From NCBI RefSeq assembly GCF_014844075.1, contig NZ_CP062165.1, positions 2,294,001 to 2,358,000 on the forward strand: a stretch of 64,000 bases of DNA, written 5' to 3'. Numbering within the stretch: the first letter of the stretch is position 1; the number at the start of each line of letters is the position of its first letter. Below, one piece after another: positions 8,839 through 17,324 of the stretch. The position numbers and the translations under genes were made by a program. The notes beneath the pieces are model-generated. The model did no database searches and was not told the origin of the DNA. It was given only the letters and a program-made list of their open reading frames with translations. This stretch comes from Paenibacillus sp. JNUCC-31. Lineage in GTDB: Bacteria > Bacillota > Bacilli > Paenibacillales > Paenibacillaceae.

Positions 8839-9459
8839 CTACATCACCCCCATCAGATAGACGATCGACAGAAGGAAAATCCAGACGACGTCCAAGAAGT
8901 GCCAATACAAGCTGATTACGTTGATTTTACCTCGAGTTACATCGGTAATTCCACGTTTTTTCAGTTGGAGCATCAAACCGATCATCCAGATCAAACCGAG
9001 CGATACGTGAAGTCCGTGAGTACCCACAAGGGTGAAGAATGCGCCGGAAGCAGCACTCGTCGTATAACTGAATCCTTCGTGAATCAATTCAATAAACTCC
9101 GTTACTTCCAGGGCGATAAAGCCCGCACCCAAAACAGCTGTAACTGCCAGCCAGCTGATTAATTGCTTCACCTTGCCCTGATTCATGGCAAGAACCGCAA
9201 GTCCACTTGTAAATGAACTTGTCAGCAAGATAAATGTCTCGGCAATAACGCCAGGCATTTTGATTAACTCAGACAATACGGGTCCGCCCGCCGTATTGTC
9301 ACGCAACACAATAAAGGTTGCGAACAATACAGAGAACAGGATAACGTCGGAAATCAGGAAGAACCAGAATCCGAGTACTTTCAATTCTTGTGGATCATGG
9401 TGGCCATGATCATGACCATGTGCATGATTCTCACCGTGCTTAGCGGCTGCTTGAGCCAT
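8839..9459 (-). CDS. qoxC: Quinol oxidase subunit III (QoxC/CyoC type)
   Basis: A 206-residue protein with five hydrophobic segments and the THGLHVSLGLIWM motif of heme-copper oxidase subunit III. It stabilises the catalytic core and its proton uptake route. The N-terminus is very rich in His (AHGHDHGHHDP), which is more than the family needs and is shared in style with subunit IV. Its start overlaps the last base of the subunit I gene, indicating tight coupling. Confidence 0.93.
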   Translation of the reverse strand: MAQAAAKHGENHAHGHDHGHHDPQELKVLGFWFFLISDVILFSVLFATFIVLRDNTAGGPVLSELIKMPGVIAETFILLTSSFTSGLAVLAMNQGKVKQLISWLAVTAVLGAGFIALEVTEFIELIHEGFSYTTSAASGAFFTLVGTHGLHVSLGLIWMIGLMLQLKKRGITDVTRGKINVISLYWHFLDVVWIFLLSIVYLMGVM

Positions 9460-11429
9460 TATACCGACCCCCTTAACGACGCTTCGGTACGCTTAATTTC
9501 GTCGACCGGAATGTAATAATCCGTATCGTATGAGAATGAACGGGCGATCATGCAGATCCCTACGCCGGCGAGTCCAAGAATCGCCATCCATAGCCATCCG
9601 AATACAAAGCCGAAACCAGCGATAAACCAGAAGATCGACATAACGAACGGAATCGCGGAATTTTTAGGCATATGAATCGGCTCAAGCGGCTGTTCTGGTG
9701 GATAAATGCCTTTGGCACGACGTTCTTTCTCTTCCCACCACTCATCAACATCATCTCCGCGCGGTGTAATGGCGAAGTTGTATTCAGGAGCTGGTGAAGG
9801 AATCGACCACTCGAGCGTACGTCCATCCCATGGATCAGCCGAAGCTTTGAGTGATTTGTATTTACGAATACCGTCTGCGATTTGTGCAACCTGGAACAAG
9901 AATCCGACACCCATCAGGAATGCCCCGATTGTGGATACGAAGTTCAGCTCCCACCAGCCGGTATCCCAGCCGTAAGTGCTCAGACGACGCGTCATCCCCA
10001 TCAAACCGACAGCGTACTGCGGCATGAAGCAGACATAGAAACCAATATTCCAAGTCCAGAATGCCCATTTGCCCAGTTTCTCTTCGAGTTGGAAACCGAA
10101 CATTTTAGGCCACCAATAGTACAGACCTGCGAAGTATCCAAATACTACGCCACCGATCAATACTTGGTGGAAGTGGGCAATCAGGAAGTAACTGTTGTGG
10201 AACTGGAAGTCAGCAGGAGCTACGGACAACATAACCCCTGTCATCCCCCCGACAATAAAGCACGGGATAAAGGCTAACGTCCACATCATCGGGGTCGCCA
10301 TTCGTATCCTTCCCCGATACATCGTAAACAGCCAGTTAAAGATTTTAACCCCTGTTGGAATAGCAATCAACATCGTGGTTATGGCAAAGAATGCATTAAC
10401 GTCCGCTCCCGAACCCATCGTGAAGAAGTGATGCGCCCATGTAAAGAAGGACAGGAAGCTAATGATCAGCATCGCAAATACCATCGATTTGTAACCAAAC
10501 AACTTTTTCCTCGAGAAGGTACTTACAATCTCGGAGAACACACCGAATGCCGGCAAGACTACAATGTATACCTCAGGGTGACCCCACATCCAGATCAAGT
10601 TGATATACATCATCGGATTACCGCCCAGATCAAGCGTGAAGAAATGCGCCCCGGCAAACCTGTCGAGGAAGAGCAGTGCAAGTGTCACGGTCAAGATTGG
10701 GAATGCAAACAGAATGATAATACAAGTGGAGAATACCGACCATGTAAACATCGGCATTTTCATCCATTTCATGCCTGGCGCACGCATTTTAATGATGGTA
10801 ACCAGGAAGTTGATACCGGTAGCCAGGGAACCGATACCCGAAATCTGAATACCCCATATATAGAAGTTCTGTCCTACCCCCGGGCTATGCGATAGCTCCG
10901 ATAAAGGCGGATAACTGAGCCAGCCTGCGTCCGGTGAACCACCGATAACGAAGGACAGGTTAAACAGCATTGCTCCCAGGAAAAACAACCAGAAGCTTAG
11001 CGCATTCAGGAACGGGAACGCAACGTCCCTTGCTCCTATTTGAAGCGGTACAATAACGTTAAACAAACCGAACATAAATGGCATCGCCATGAATAGGATC
11101 ATGATTGTACCATGAGTCGTAAAGACCTGATTATAATGCTCGGGATGTAAGAAATCCATGTTTGGCATAGCTAGCTGAAGACGCATCATCAGTGCATCCA
11201 CACCACCACGGAACAGCATGATGATGGAAGCAATGATATACATAATACCGATCTTTTTATGATCGACGGTAGTTAACCAGTTACGCCAGAGCCAGCCCCA
11301 TTTTTTGAAATAAGTCAGCACCGCTACGATGGTAATCATCGTAATTCCGATCGCCACGTCCGCACCATAAATTAGCGGATCACCGGTTACGAAAAATTCA
11401 GATGCAAACTCCTTAAGTCTCTCTAACAT
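9459..11429 (-). CDS. qoxB: Quinol oxidase subunit I (QoxB/CyoB type), catalytic
   Basis: A 656-residue protein of the heme-copper oxidase family. WGHPEVYIVVLPAFG (about residues 281-295) carries the CuB His and the cross-linked Tyr, AHHFFTMG the CuB His pair, and TTHGTIMIL a low-spin heme ligand. A C-terminal extension with two more membrane helices (about 585-640) fits the QoxB/CyoB branch. It reduces oxygen to water with electrons from menaquinol and pumps protons. AAAGGAGG precedes the ATG. Confidence 0.96.
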   Translation of the reverse strand: MLERLKEFASEFFVTGDPLIYGADVAIGITMITIVAVLTYFKKWGWLWRNWLTTVDHKKIGIMYIIASIIMLFRGGVDALMMRLQLAMPNMDFLHPEHYNQVFTTHGTIMILFMAMPFMFGLFNVIVPLQIGARDVAFPFLNALSFWLFFLGAMLFNLSFVIGGSPDAGWLSYPPLSELSHSPGVGQNFYIWGIQISGIGSLATGINFLVTIIKMRAPGMKWMKMPMFTWSVFSTCIIILFAFPILTVTLALLFLDRFAGAHFFTLDLGGNPMMYINLIWMWGHPEVYIVVLPAFGVFSEIVSTFSRKKLFGYKSMVFAMLIISFLSFFTWAHHFFTMGSGADVNAFFAITTMLIAIPTGVKIFNWLFTMYRGRIRMATPMMWTLAFIPCFIVGGMTGVMLSVAPADFQFHNSYFLIAHFHQVLIGGVVFGYFAGLYYWWPKMFGFQLEEKLGKWAFWTWNIGFYVCFMPQYAVGLMGMTRRLSTYGWDTGWWELNFVSTIGAFLMGVGFLFQVAQIADGIRKYKSLKASADPWDGRTLEWSIPSPAPEYNFAITPRGDDVDEWWEEKERRAKGIYPPEQPLEPIHMPKNSAIPFVMSIFWFIAGFGFVFGWLWMAILGLAGVGICMIARSFSYDTDYYIPVDEIKRTEASLRGSV

Positions 11430-11450
11430 TGGGGGCCTCCTTTCAAATCT

Positions 11451-12416
11451 TTAGTTAGCACTCTTGTCCACGTCCTGTGTAGTACTTTCTTTGGCGCCTG
11501 AAGCTTCATCCGCGCTTCCGCCATGCTTGCTGTGAGCACCTTGACCATCAATCACGTACTTGGTCACGATATCCTGGAACAAACCTTCTGGGAAAGATGA
11601 ATAATAAGCAACATTGCTCGTTCCCGGTTCTGCCAGCGTGTTGTACGTCTCTTGTGTCAACGGCTGGGATTGCTGTTTCACATCATTCACCCATTTATCG
11701 AAGTCTTCCTCCGATGTAGCATTCACATCAAAACGCATTTGGGCGAAGTGTTCCCCGGTAAAGTTAGCACCTGAACCCCAATATTGACCTTCATGATCAG
11801 CTTGCAAGTACAAGGTCATCGCCATACCCGACATTGTATAAATTTGTCCACCTAGCTGTGGGATCCAGAACGAGTTCATCGGTGAATCCGCGGTGAGCTC
11901 AAATTTTACGGGCCGGTCTGCCGGGATATTCAACGTGTTGACCGTTGCAATACCTTGCTCCGGATACATAAACAGCCATTTCCAGTCCAGTGAAGATACT
12001 TGAATGGTCACCGGTGCTTTCTCAGAAGCCAGTGGTTTCGAAGGTTCCAGATCATAGGTGTAGCGAATGGTTACAATCGCAAGCAAACCAATAATAATAA
12101 TCGGAACAGTCCACCAAATAGCCTCCGCTTTGGTGCTGTGAGCCCAGTTAGGCTCATATGCAGCTTTATTGTCCGGTTTGTCGCGGTAACGCCATACAAT
12201 TACAGCAGACAAAATCAATACAGGCACAATAACAACTGCACAAAGAATTGTCGAAATGACAATCAAATCTCTCTGCGAAGAGCCAATGGGCCCCTTCGGA
12301 TCCAGAACAACGTACTGTCCGCCTGCCAGCATTGGCCAGACAATCAATGCAATTGTAACCAACGTCAGGACAACCGGAATGATTATCCGAATTAGCGACC
12401 TAGGTTTCTTGTTCAT
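11451..12416 (-). CDS. qoxA: Quinol oxidase subunit II (QoxA/CyoA type)
   Basis: A 321-residue protein with two N-terminal membrane helices (about 10-30 and 48-72) and a C-terminal cupredoxin domain on the outside. The CuA ligand region (GANFTGEHFAQM, about 226-237) has no cysteines, so the protein takes electrons from quinol rather than cytochrome c. QoxA and CyoA are usually lipoproteins, but the matching position reads PMLAGGQ with no Cys, so lipid anchoring seems absent. AGGAGAGGGG lies before the ATG. It is the first gene of the operon. Confidence 0.93.
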   Translation of the reverse strand: MNKKPRSLIRIIIPVVLTLVTIALIVWPMLAGGQYVVLDPKGPIGSSQRDLIVISTILCAVVIVPVLILSAVIVWRYRDKPDNKAAYEPNWAHSTKAEAIWWTVPIIIIGLLAIVTIRYTYDLEPSKPLASEKAPVTIQVSSLDWKWLFMYPEQGIATVNTLNIPADRPVKFELTADSPMNSFWIPQLGGQIYTMSGMAMTLYLQADHEGQYWGSGANFTGEHFAQMRFDVNATSEEDFDKWVNDVKQQSQPLTQETYNTLAEPGTSNVAYYSSFPEGLFQDIVTKYVIDGQGAHSKHGGSADEASGAKESTTQDVDKSAN

Positions 12417-12732
12417 CTTGATCCCCTCTCCTTAAATTCGCTCATACTGAAAAAACAGTATACTACTCTCTTCCTTCTAAAGATATCAGAAATGAGCAAG
12501 TTTTTTGTTCTTGTTAACAAATTTGTCGATTTTGCATCTCAAATGTGTGAATTTTTTCTCACAAATCGCTCGCACACTTGATATTTCCTCATTGTAATCT
12601 TTACACTTCAAGTCACAAAATAAAACCCTTTGCAGTCCCGTTGAACAGTATCAACGAATCCGCAAAGGGCTTTATTGACTGGATTCCGGGAGCTCATCCA
12701 GTCTTATTATAGACGAATTATCGCAAGATTAT
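12417..12732. other. Intergenic region upstream of qoxA
   Basis: The region holds the qox promoter area, an interrupted repeat TGTGTGA-8 bases-TCACAAA (12544-12565), and two hairpins (12626-12669 and 12677-12703). The first hairpin ends the next gene upstream. No gene is seen. Confidence 0.6.
12617..12669 (-). terminator. Terminator of the 12733-12996 gene
   Basis: CCCTTTGC (12626-12633) pairs with GCAAAGGG (12662-12669). An inner CGTTGA/TCAACG stem strengthens it, and the minus strand continues as TTTTATTTT. It separates the small membrane protein gene from qox. Confidence 0.85.
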
Positions 12733-12996
12733 TTAATCGGCGCCTTCGTCTTCCCGGCGTGTATGAACAAGTCCAATCGATTTGGCAATGACATAAATAA
12801 ATACACTGCCGACCAAAAATCCAATACCCACCATTAAGCCGAGGTTGCGATCATTAAAATCATTCAGATTGATCAGGCACATGACTACTCCCGTAATCAG
12901 GGCAATCCAGGCCAGAACTGTCATCGTTAACACTGCGCGCCGCATATTTTTGTCTTTGCGCTCCAATTGGCTTACCATTGCTGTCTTCGATGCCAT
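12733..12996 (-). CDS. Small two-helix membrane protein, unknown function
   Basis: An 87-residue product if translated from the ATG at 12996, which has AAGGAAG about 10 bases upstream; the longer frame from 13053 lacks a ribosome site. Two hydrophobic segments (about residues 23-43 and 51-71) are followed by a charged tail (HTRREDEGAD). The family was not recognised. It lies upstream of the oxidase operon but is cut off from it by a terminator, so a shared role is only possible. Confidence 0.75.
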   Translation of the reverse strand: MASKTAMVSQLERKDKNMRRAVLTMTVLAWIALITGVVMCLINLNDFNDRNLGLMVGIGFLVGSVFIYVIAKSIGLVHTRREDEGAD

Positions 12997-13249
12997 AGTA
13001 AACACTTCCTTTTCCCTTTTTGTAAGTGCTTTCCTTATACCAATATACCACATCAGTATGATTTTTAGTCAACAAATGTTCAAATTTATTTCGCAATTTG
13101 GACACTTTATTTGTATTTTAACTGTTGACAAGAACCTGATTGTTTCTTCCTTACTTCTTATAACCCAAAAATGGCTTCTTCATAACAAGAATCAGTCGAT
13201 CCTTATGAAACCCTTCATGAACATGTGTGTCGCACCTTAAATAAATAAA

Positions 13250-13291
13250 ACAAAAAAAGACGGCGTATCGGATTTCCCGAAACAACCGTCT
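13250..13291 (-). terminator. Terminator after the GH95-GH1 unit
   Basis: AGACGG (13258-13263) pairs with CCGTCT (13286-13291). On the minus strand the stem is followed by seven T. It lies 28 bases after the GH1 stop. Confidence 0.85.
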
Positions 13292-13318
13292 CCTTCAACA
13301 CAACATGGAGAATATAGC

Positions 13319-14665
13319 CTAATTACGTGTTTCCAGCCAATTATTTCTGATGACACTCTGATACCAGTAGAAGCTTTCCTTTGGTGTTCTTACGAGCGAA
13401 CGATAGTCCACATGTACCAGACCAAAGCGCATACGGTATCCTTCCGCCCACTCAAAGTTGTCCATCAGCGACCAAGCCATGTACCCTTTCAAGTTAATCC
13501 CATCATTGATAATTCGATGGATCTGGGCCAAATGCTGCTCATAATATGCAATCCGGCGATCATCATTGATTTTGCCGTTTTCCAAATCATCGTTAATGCA
13601 CGCGCCGTTCTCTGTAATATAGACATCCACATTTCCATACTTTTGCAAGTAATGCATGAACTCATACAAGCCGCGTGACTCGACTGGCCAGCCGATATCC
13701 GTCTTGGTCAGCCCCATGTCCACTTCTTCTGATTGCAAAACCCCAGCTTCCGGGTTGAAACGATTGATGCCCATCGTGTAATAGTTAATGCCCAGCAGGT
13801 CAATAGGTTGCGAAATGATCTCCATATCGCCTTCCTGAATGGGCACGGTAGCCCCCGCTTCCGCAAACCAGTCCACCAGAAATTGCGGATATGAACCTTT
13901 ATAGATCGGATCAAGGAACCAATCCGTATTGAGTGCAATAGAACGGTCGCAGGCAGCCTGATCCTCTGGAAATTTGCTGTAAGGCTCAGCCCAGCATACG
14001 TTTGGCGCTATTCCGATCTGTCCTGTTGTTCCCAGGCGACGGAAGGATTGTACTGCTTTTCCGTGCGCAACAAGCAGCCCATGTGCGACATTGATTGATG
14101 TTTGCAAATCTTTGTTTCCTGGGGCATGAATACCAAGCAGGTTGGACAAGAATGCAATACACCATGGTTCATTGAAAGTCAGCCAGAAATTAATTTTGCC
14201 GGAGAATTCCTTGAAGATTACCTCTGCATATTTCACAAAGGCATCCACTGTTCTGCGATTCCCCCAGCCTCCGATGTCTTCAAGTGTCTGTGGCAGATCC
14301 CAGTGATACAATGTACAAAATGGTTCAATCCCTGCTTCGAGCAGCTTATCGACGAATCGATGATAAAAATCCAATCCCTCGCGATTGATCTCTCCGTCTC
14401 CATCCGGGATAATACGCGGCCATGCAACGGAGAACCGGTAGGTATTGATCCCAAGCTTTTTCATCAGCTTGATGTCTTCCTCATAGCGGTGGTAGCTATC
14501 ACAAGCCACATCACCATTGTCTCCATTAAATACTTTACCAGGCGTACGGGCAAACGTATCCCAGATGGATACCCCGCGTCCCCCTTCTTTTGCTGCGCCT
14601 TCTATTTGATAAGAAGCTGTTGCTGTTCCCCAGCGGAAATCTTGTGGAAATTGAAAAATGGTCAT
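13319..14665 (-). CDS. GH1 family beta-glycosidase
   Basis: A 448-residue protein, the normal length for GH1. It hydrolyses beta-linked glucose or galactose from small glycosides in the cytoplasm. FRWGTATASYQIEGA (about residues 10-24) is the GH1 N-terminal signature, TFNEP (about 162-166) carries the acid/base Glu, and YITENGA (about 349-355) the nucleophile Glu. There is no phosphorylated-substrate signature, and the partner is an ABC importer rather than a PTS, so free oligosaccharides are the likely substrate. It lies 16 bases after the GH95 gene, so the two are probably cotranscribed. GGAGGAG precedes the ATG. Confidence 0.95.
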   Translation of the reverse strand: MTIFQFPQDFRWGTATASYQIEGAAKEGGRGVSIWDTFARTPGKVFNGDNGDVACDSYHRYEEDIKLMKKLGINTYRFSVAWPRIIPDGDGEINREGLDFYHRFVDKLLEAGIEPFCTLYHWDLPQTLEDIGGWGNRRTVDAFVKYAEVIFKEFSGKINFWLTFNEPWCIAFLSNLLGIHAPGNKDLQTSINVAHGLLVAHGKAVQSFRRLGTTGQIGIAPNVCWAEPYSKFPEDQAACDRSIALNTDWFLDPIYKGSYPQFLVDWFAEAGATVPIQEGDMEIISQPIDLLGINYYTMGINRFNPEAGVLQSEEVDMGLTKTDIGWPVESRGLYEFMHYLQKYGNVDVYITENGACINDDLENGKINDDRRIAYYEQHLAQIHRIINDGINLKGYMAWSLMDNFEWAEGYRMRFGLVHVDYRSLVRTPKESFYWYQSVIRNNWLETRN

Positions 14666-14681
14666 GGGTTTCTCCTCCGTC

Positions 14682-17063
14682 TCATGATGACACGCGGATT
14701 GTCTGTCCTGCGGTCATCGTTAAAATCACTACATAATCATCCTGAGGTGTTAGCTGTGCTGTGGCCTGCTCGTTTCCTTCCACTCGCAATGGATATGCAC
14801 TGCGAATGATCACGGGGCCACTCAGATCAGCCTTAATCTCTGCACTTGCCAGTCTGCCTTCCGTCCATTGGATGGCCACTGTGTATGCCCCTCGCGCACG
14901 CAGCCCCTCCACACTACCGTGAGCCCATTGTTCAGGCAGCGTCGGCAGCAGATGTATCTCTCCCAAATGGCTTTGTAACAGCATCTCGGCAATGCCCGCA
15001 GTACCTCCAAAGTTGCCATCGATCTGAAATGGTGGATGGTCATCGAACAGATTGGGATGGGTGGATCGGGCCAGCAGCGTGCGTACAAACTGATGTGCCA
15101 GGTTGCTATCCAGCAATCTCGCATACAGATTGATTAGCCAGGCACAGCTCCATCCCGTATGCCCGCCGCCTTGTGAGATCCGACGTTCGAGTGACACACG
15201 TGCAGCTTCCGTCAATTCAGGCGTATGTAACCGGTTGATCTGTTCTCCCGGATAAAGACCATACAGATGGGAGACGTGGCGATGCCCGGGTTCGGACTCG
15301 GCAAAATCCTTAAACCATTCCTGCAATTGCCCCTCACTTCCGATTCGGAATGGATACAGCTTGCTCCTTGCTTCACTCCACTCATTCGCCAATTCCTGAT
15401 CCACATTCAGCAGTTTGGTTGCATCAATGCATCGATCGAACAATTCACGAATCAATGTCATATCCATCGTTGAAGCCATGGAAATGCTGCGAGCCTCACC
15501 TTCTTCGGTAAGGAACTTGTTCTCTGGAGAGGTCGATGGAGCTGTAACCAGATATCCGTCCGGCCCCTCCACCAGCCAGTCCAGACAGAAGAGTGCTGCT
15601 TCCTTCATGATTGGATACGCACGTTCAGCGAGGAATTGCCGATCATGGGTAAACAGATAGTGCTCCCATAGATGTGAAGTCAGCCACACACCTCCCATCG
15701 GCCAAAACGCCCAGCTTGCGTCTCCGCCTGTAGGCGTGGATGTTCTCCAGATATCCACATTATGATGAGCTGTCCAACCGCGCGCTCCGTACAAAATGCG
15801 TGCCGTTCTTCTCCCCGTATGGCTTAAATCCTCCAACAAGCCAAACAGCGGTTCATGGCATTCACTCAGATTGCATACTTCTGCCGGCCAGTAATTCATC
15901 TCGGTATTAATGTTGATCGTGTAATCACTGTGCCATGGCGGCTCCACCTGATGGTTCCAGATTCCCTGCAGATTGGCAGGTTGGCTTCCCGGCCGTGAAC
16001 TGCCCATTAACAGATATCTGCCATATTGAAAATAAAGGGCCTCCAAGCCGGGATCATTCGCTCCCGTCTGATAAGCGATTAGCCGTTCGTCGGTAGGCAA
16101 TTCTGCATTGGCCGATGAGCCGAGATCAATGGTAACGCGTGAGAATAAGGCAGCATGGTCTTTCACATGTCGTTCACGAAGTACTTCCGGGCCATGAGTT
16201 ATGGCTTTTGTGATCACATCGCTGCATTCTTCTTCCAACAACGCACCCTCTTTCACGGGCATCACATCATAACTTTCAAAGGAAGTCACTGCTGCCAAAT
16301 AAAAAGTAACCTGATCCGCTCCCTGAACCTGGAGTTTCCCATCTATAACCGATATCTTGGCCTGCTTGCCTTTGGTAGTCGCTGCCAATCGCACAGCATA
16401 AGACGTTCCCCGATCTTCTTCATAGATGACAGACTCCGGATGATCTCTGAAATAATTCGATTCAACATGACTCGGACAGCGACTGAACAGTGTAAGTGCA
16501 TCGCCCGATGTCTGAACGCGATAAGGATGTGGACTGTCCAACGTAACGCTGACGTCTACAGCACCCTCCCGATCAGCAGTAATCGTACAGACCATCAGAT
16601 CATCCGGTGCGCTGGCATAAACTTCACGCACATAACGAGTCCCTTCATATGAATATTTCGTTGTTGTAATTCCCGTGTTGAGATTAAGCTCCCGCTCGAA
16701 TTCATCATATGAGATCTTATCCAGTCCAGCGTGCTGCAACTTTAAGTGGCCCATTGGCTGATAAGCTTCCACATCACGGCCCAGCATTTCGCGGTTCAGT
16801 AATTCTTCCGCTTCGCTGTATTGCCCAGCCATAATTAATTCTCGAGTCTGCTTCAGGTGACGCTGGCTGCTGTACTGAATGGTGTCACGTGGAAAGCCGG
16901 ACCACAATGTATCCTCATTAAGCTGGATTTGTTCATCCGCTGCTCCGCCGTACACCATGCCGCCAAGGCGACCATTCCCAATCGGCAGCGCTTCTTCCCA
17001 TCGGGTTGCCGGTTGGCGATACCACAGGCGATTTTCTTTTGTTGTTTTATTGAATGGGGACAT
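14682..17063 (-). CDS. GH95 family alpha-L-fucosidase / alpha-L-galactosidase
   Basis: A protein of about 793 residues, the usual GH95 size. WYRQPATRWEEALPIGNGRL opens the N-terminal beta domain. NINTEMNYWPAEVCNLSE (about 385-402) has the catalytic-site Asn pair, and PPFQIDGNFGG (about 677-687) the conserved Asp. It removes terminal alpha-1,2-L-fucose or L-galactose, residues found on xyloglucan and other plant glycans. The open frame extends to 17174, but AGGAG lies 7 bases before the ATG at 17063, and the promoter, cre box and an AAAACGTTTT box lie upstream of it. There is no signal peptide, so it acts on imported oligosaccharides. Confidence 0.94.
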   Translation of the reverse strand: MSPFNKTTKENRLWYRQPATRWEEALPIGNGRLGGMVYGGAADEQIQLNEDTLWSGFPRDTIQYSSQRHLKQTRELIMAGQYSEAEELLNREMLGRDVEAYQPMGHLKLQHAGLDKISYDEFERELNLNTGITTTKYSYEGTRYVREVYASAPDDLMVCTITADREGAVDVSVTLDSPHPYRVQTSGDALTLFSRCPSHVESNYFRDHPESVIYEEDRGTSYAVRLAATTKGKQAKISVIDGKLQVQGADQVTFYLAAVTSFESYDVMPVKEGALLEEECSDVITKAITHGPEVLRERHVKDHAALFSRVTIDLGSSANAELPTDERLIAYQTGANDPGLEALYFQYGRYLLMGSSRPGSQPANLQGIWNHQVEPPWHSDYTININTEMNYWPAEVCNLSECHEPLFGLLEDLSHTGRRTARILYGARGWTAHHNVDIWRTSTPTGGDASWAFWPMGGVWLTSHLWEHYLFTHDRQFLAERAYPIMKEAALFCLDWLVEGPDGYLVTAPSTSPENKFLTEEGEARSISMASTMDMTLIRELFDRCIDATKLLNVDQELANEWSEARSKLYPFRIGSEGQLQEWFKDFAESEPGHRHVSHLYGLYPGEQINRLHTPELTEAARVSLERRISQGGGHTGWSCAWLINLYARLLDSNLAHQFVRTLLARSTHPNLFDDHPPFQIDGNFGGTAGIAEMLLQSHLGEIHLLPTLPEQWAHGSVEGLRARGAYTVAIQWTEGRLASAEIKADLSGPVIIRSAYPLRVEGNEQATAQLTPQDDYVVILTMTAGQTIRVSS

Positions 17064-17102
17064 GGATAAACTCCTATTCGTAGATTTATAATTAAAAAAA
17101 AT

Positions 17103-17112
17103 AAAACGTTTT
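17103..17112. promoter_or_regulatory. AAAACGTTTT box upstream of GH95
   Basis: A 10-bp palindrome 40 bases before the GH95 start. The same core occurs at 19183, 21332, 25389 and 28505 in the control regions of this locus. It resembles a LacI/CcpA family operator core. Confidence 0.55.
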
Positions 17113-17192
17113 CGGTTACTAAAAAAATAAGATATATTGCGATTTTTATAGGACTTATGCTCTTTCCCATTCATACTTAATGCATGTTCAAC

Positions 17193-17206
17193 TGAAAGTG
17201 CTTACA
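17193..17206 (-). promoter_or_regulatory. cre box at the GH95 promoter
   Basis: TGAAAGTGCTTACA (minus strand TGTAAGCACTTTCA) fits the CcpA cre pattern closely. It lies just after the -10 box, over the expected start of transcription, where CcpA would repress. Confidence 0.8.
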
Positions 17207-17214
17207 GTAAGAAA

Positions 17215-17243
17215 ATTATATTGGATTTCGAAATATGCGTCAA
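17215..17243 (-). promoter_or_regulatory. Promoter of the GH95-GH1 unit
   Basis: On the minus strand the -35 is TTGACG (17238-17243), the spacer is 17 bp, and the -10 is TATAAT (17215-17220). A cre box follows directly. Confidence 0.85.
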
Positions 17244-17264
17244 TGTTAAACATCACATGGTCAA

Positions 17265-17294
17265 CAAAAAAGACCCTGTCTCAGGGCCTTTTTC
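17265..17294 (-). terminator. Terminator of the third binding-protein gene
   Basis: A GGCCCTG/CAGGGTC stem (one G-U pair in the minus-strand RNA) with a short loop and a T run. It lies between the 17325 stop and the GH95 promoter. Confidence 0.85.
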
Positions 17295-17324
17295 TGTAAA
17301 TCCGCCTATTTACTTAAACTTGCG

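Noticed and set aside
12544..12565. Possible Rex or Fnr site upstream of the oxidase operon
   Set aside because: The arms TGTGTGA and TCACAAA are 8 bases apart, while Rex sites have 6 between GTGA and TCAC; the match is too weak to name.
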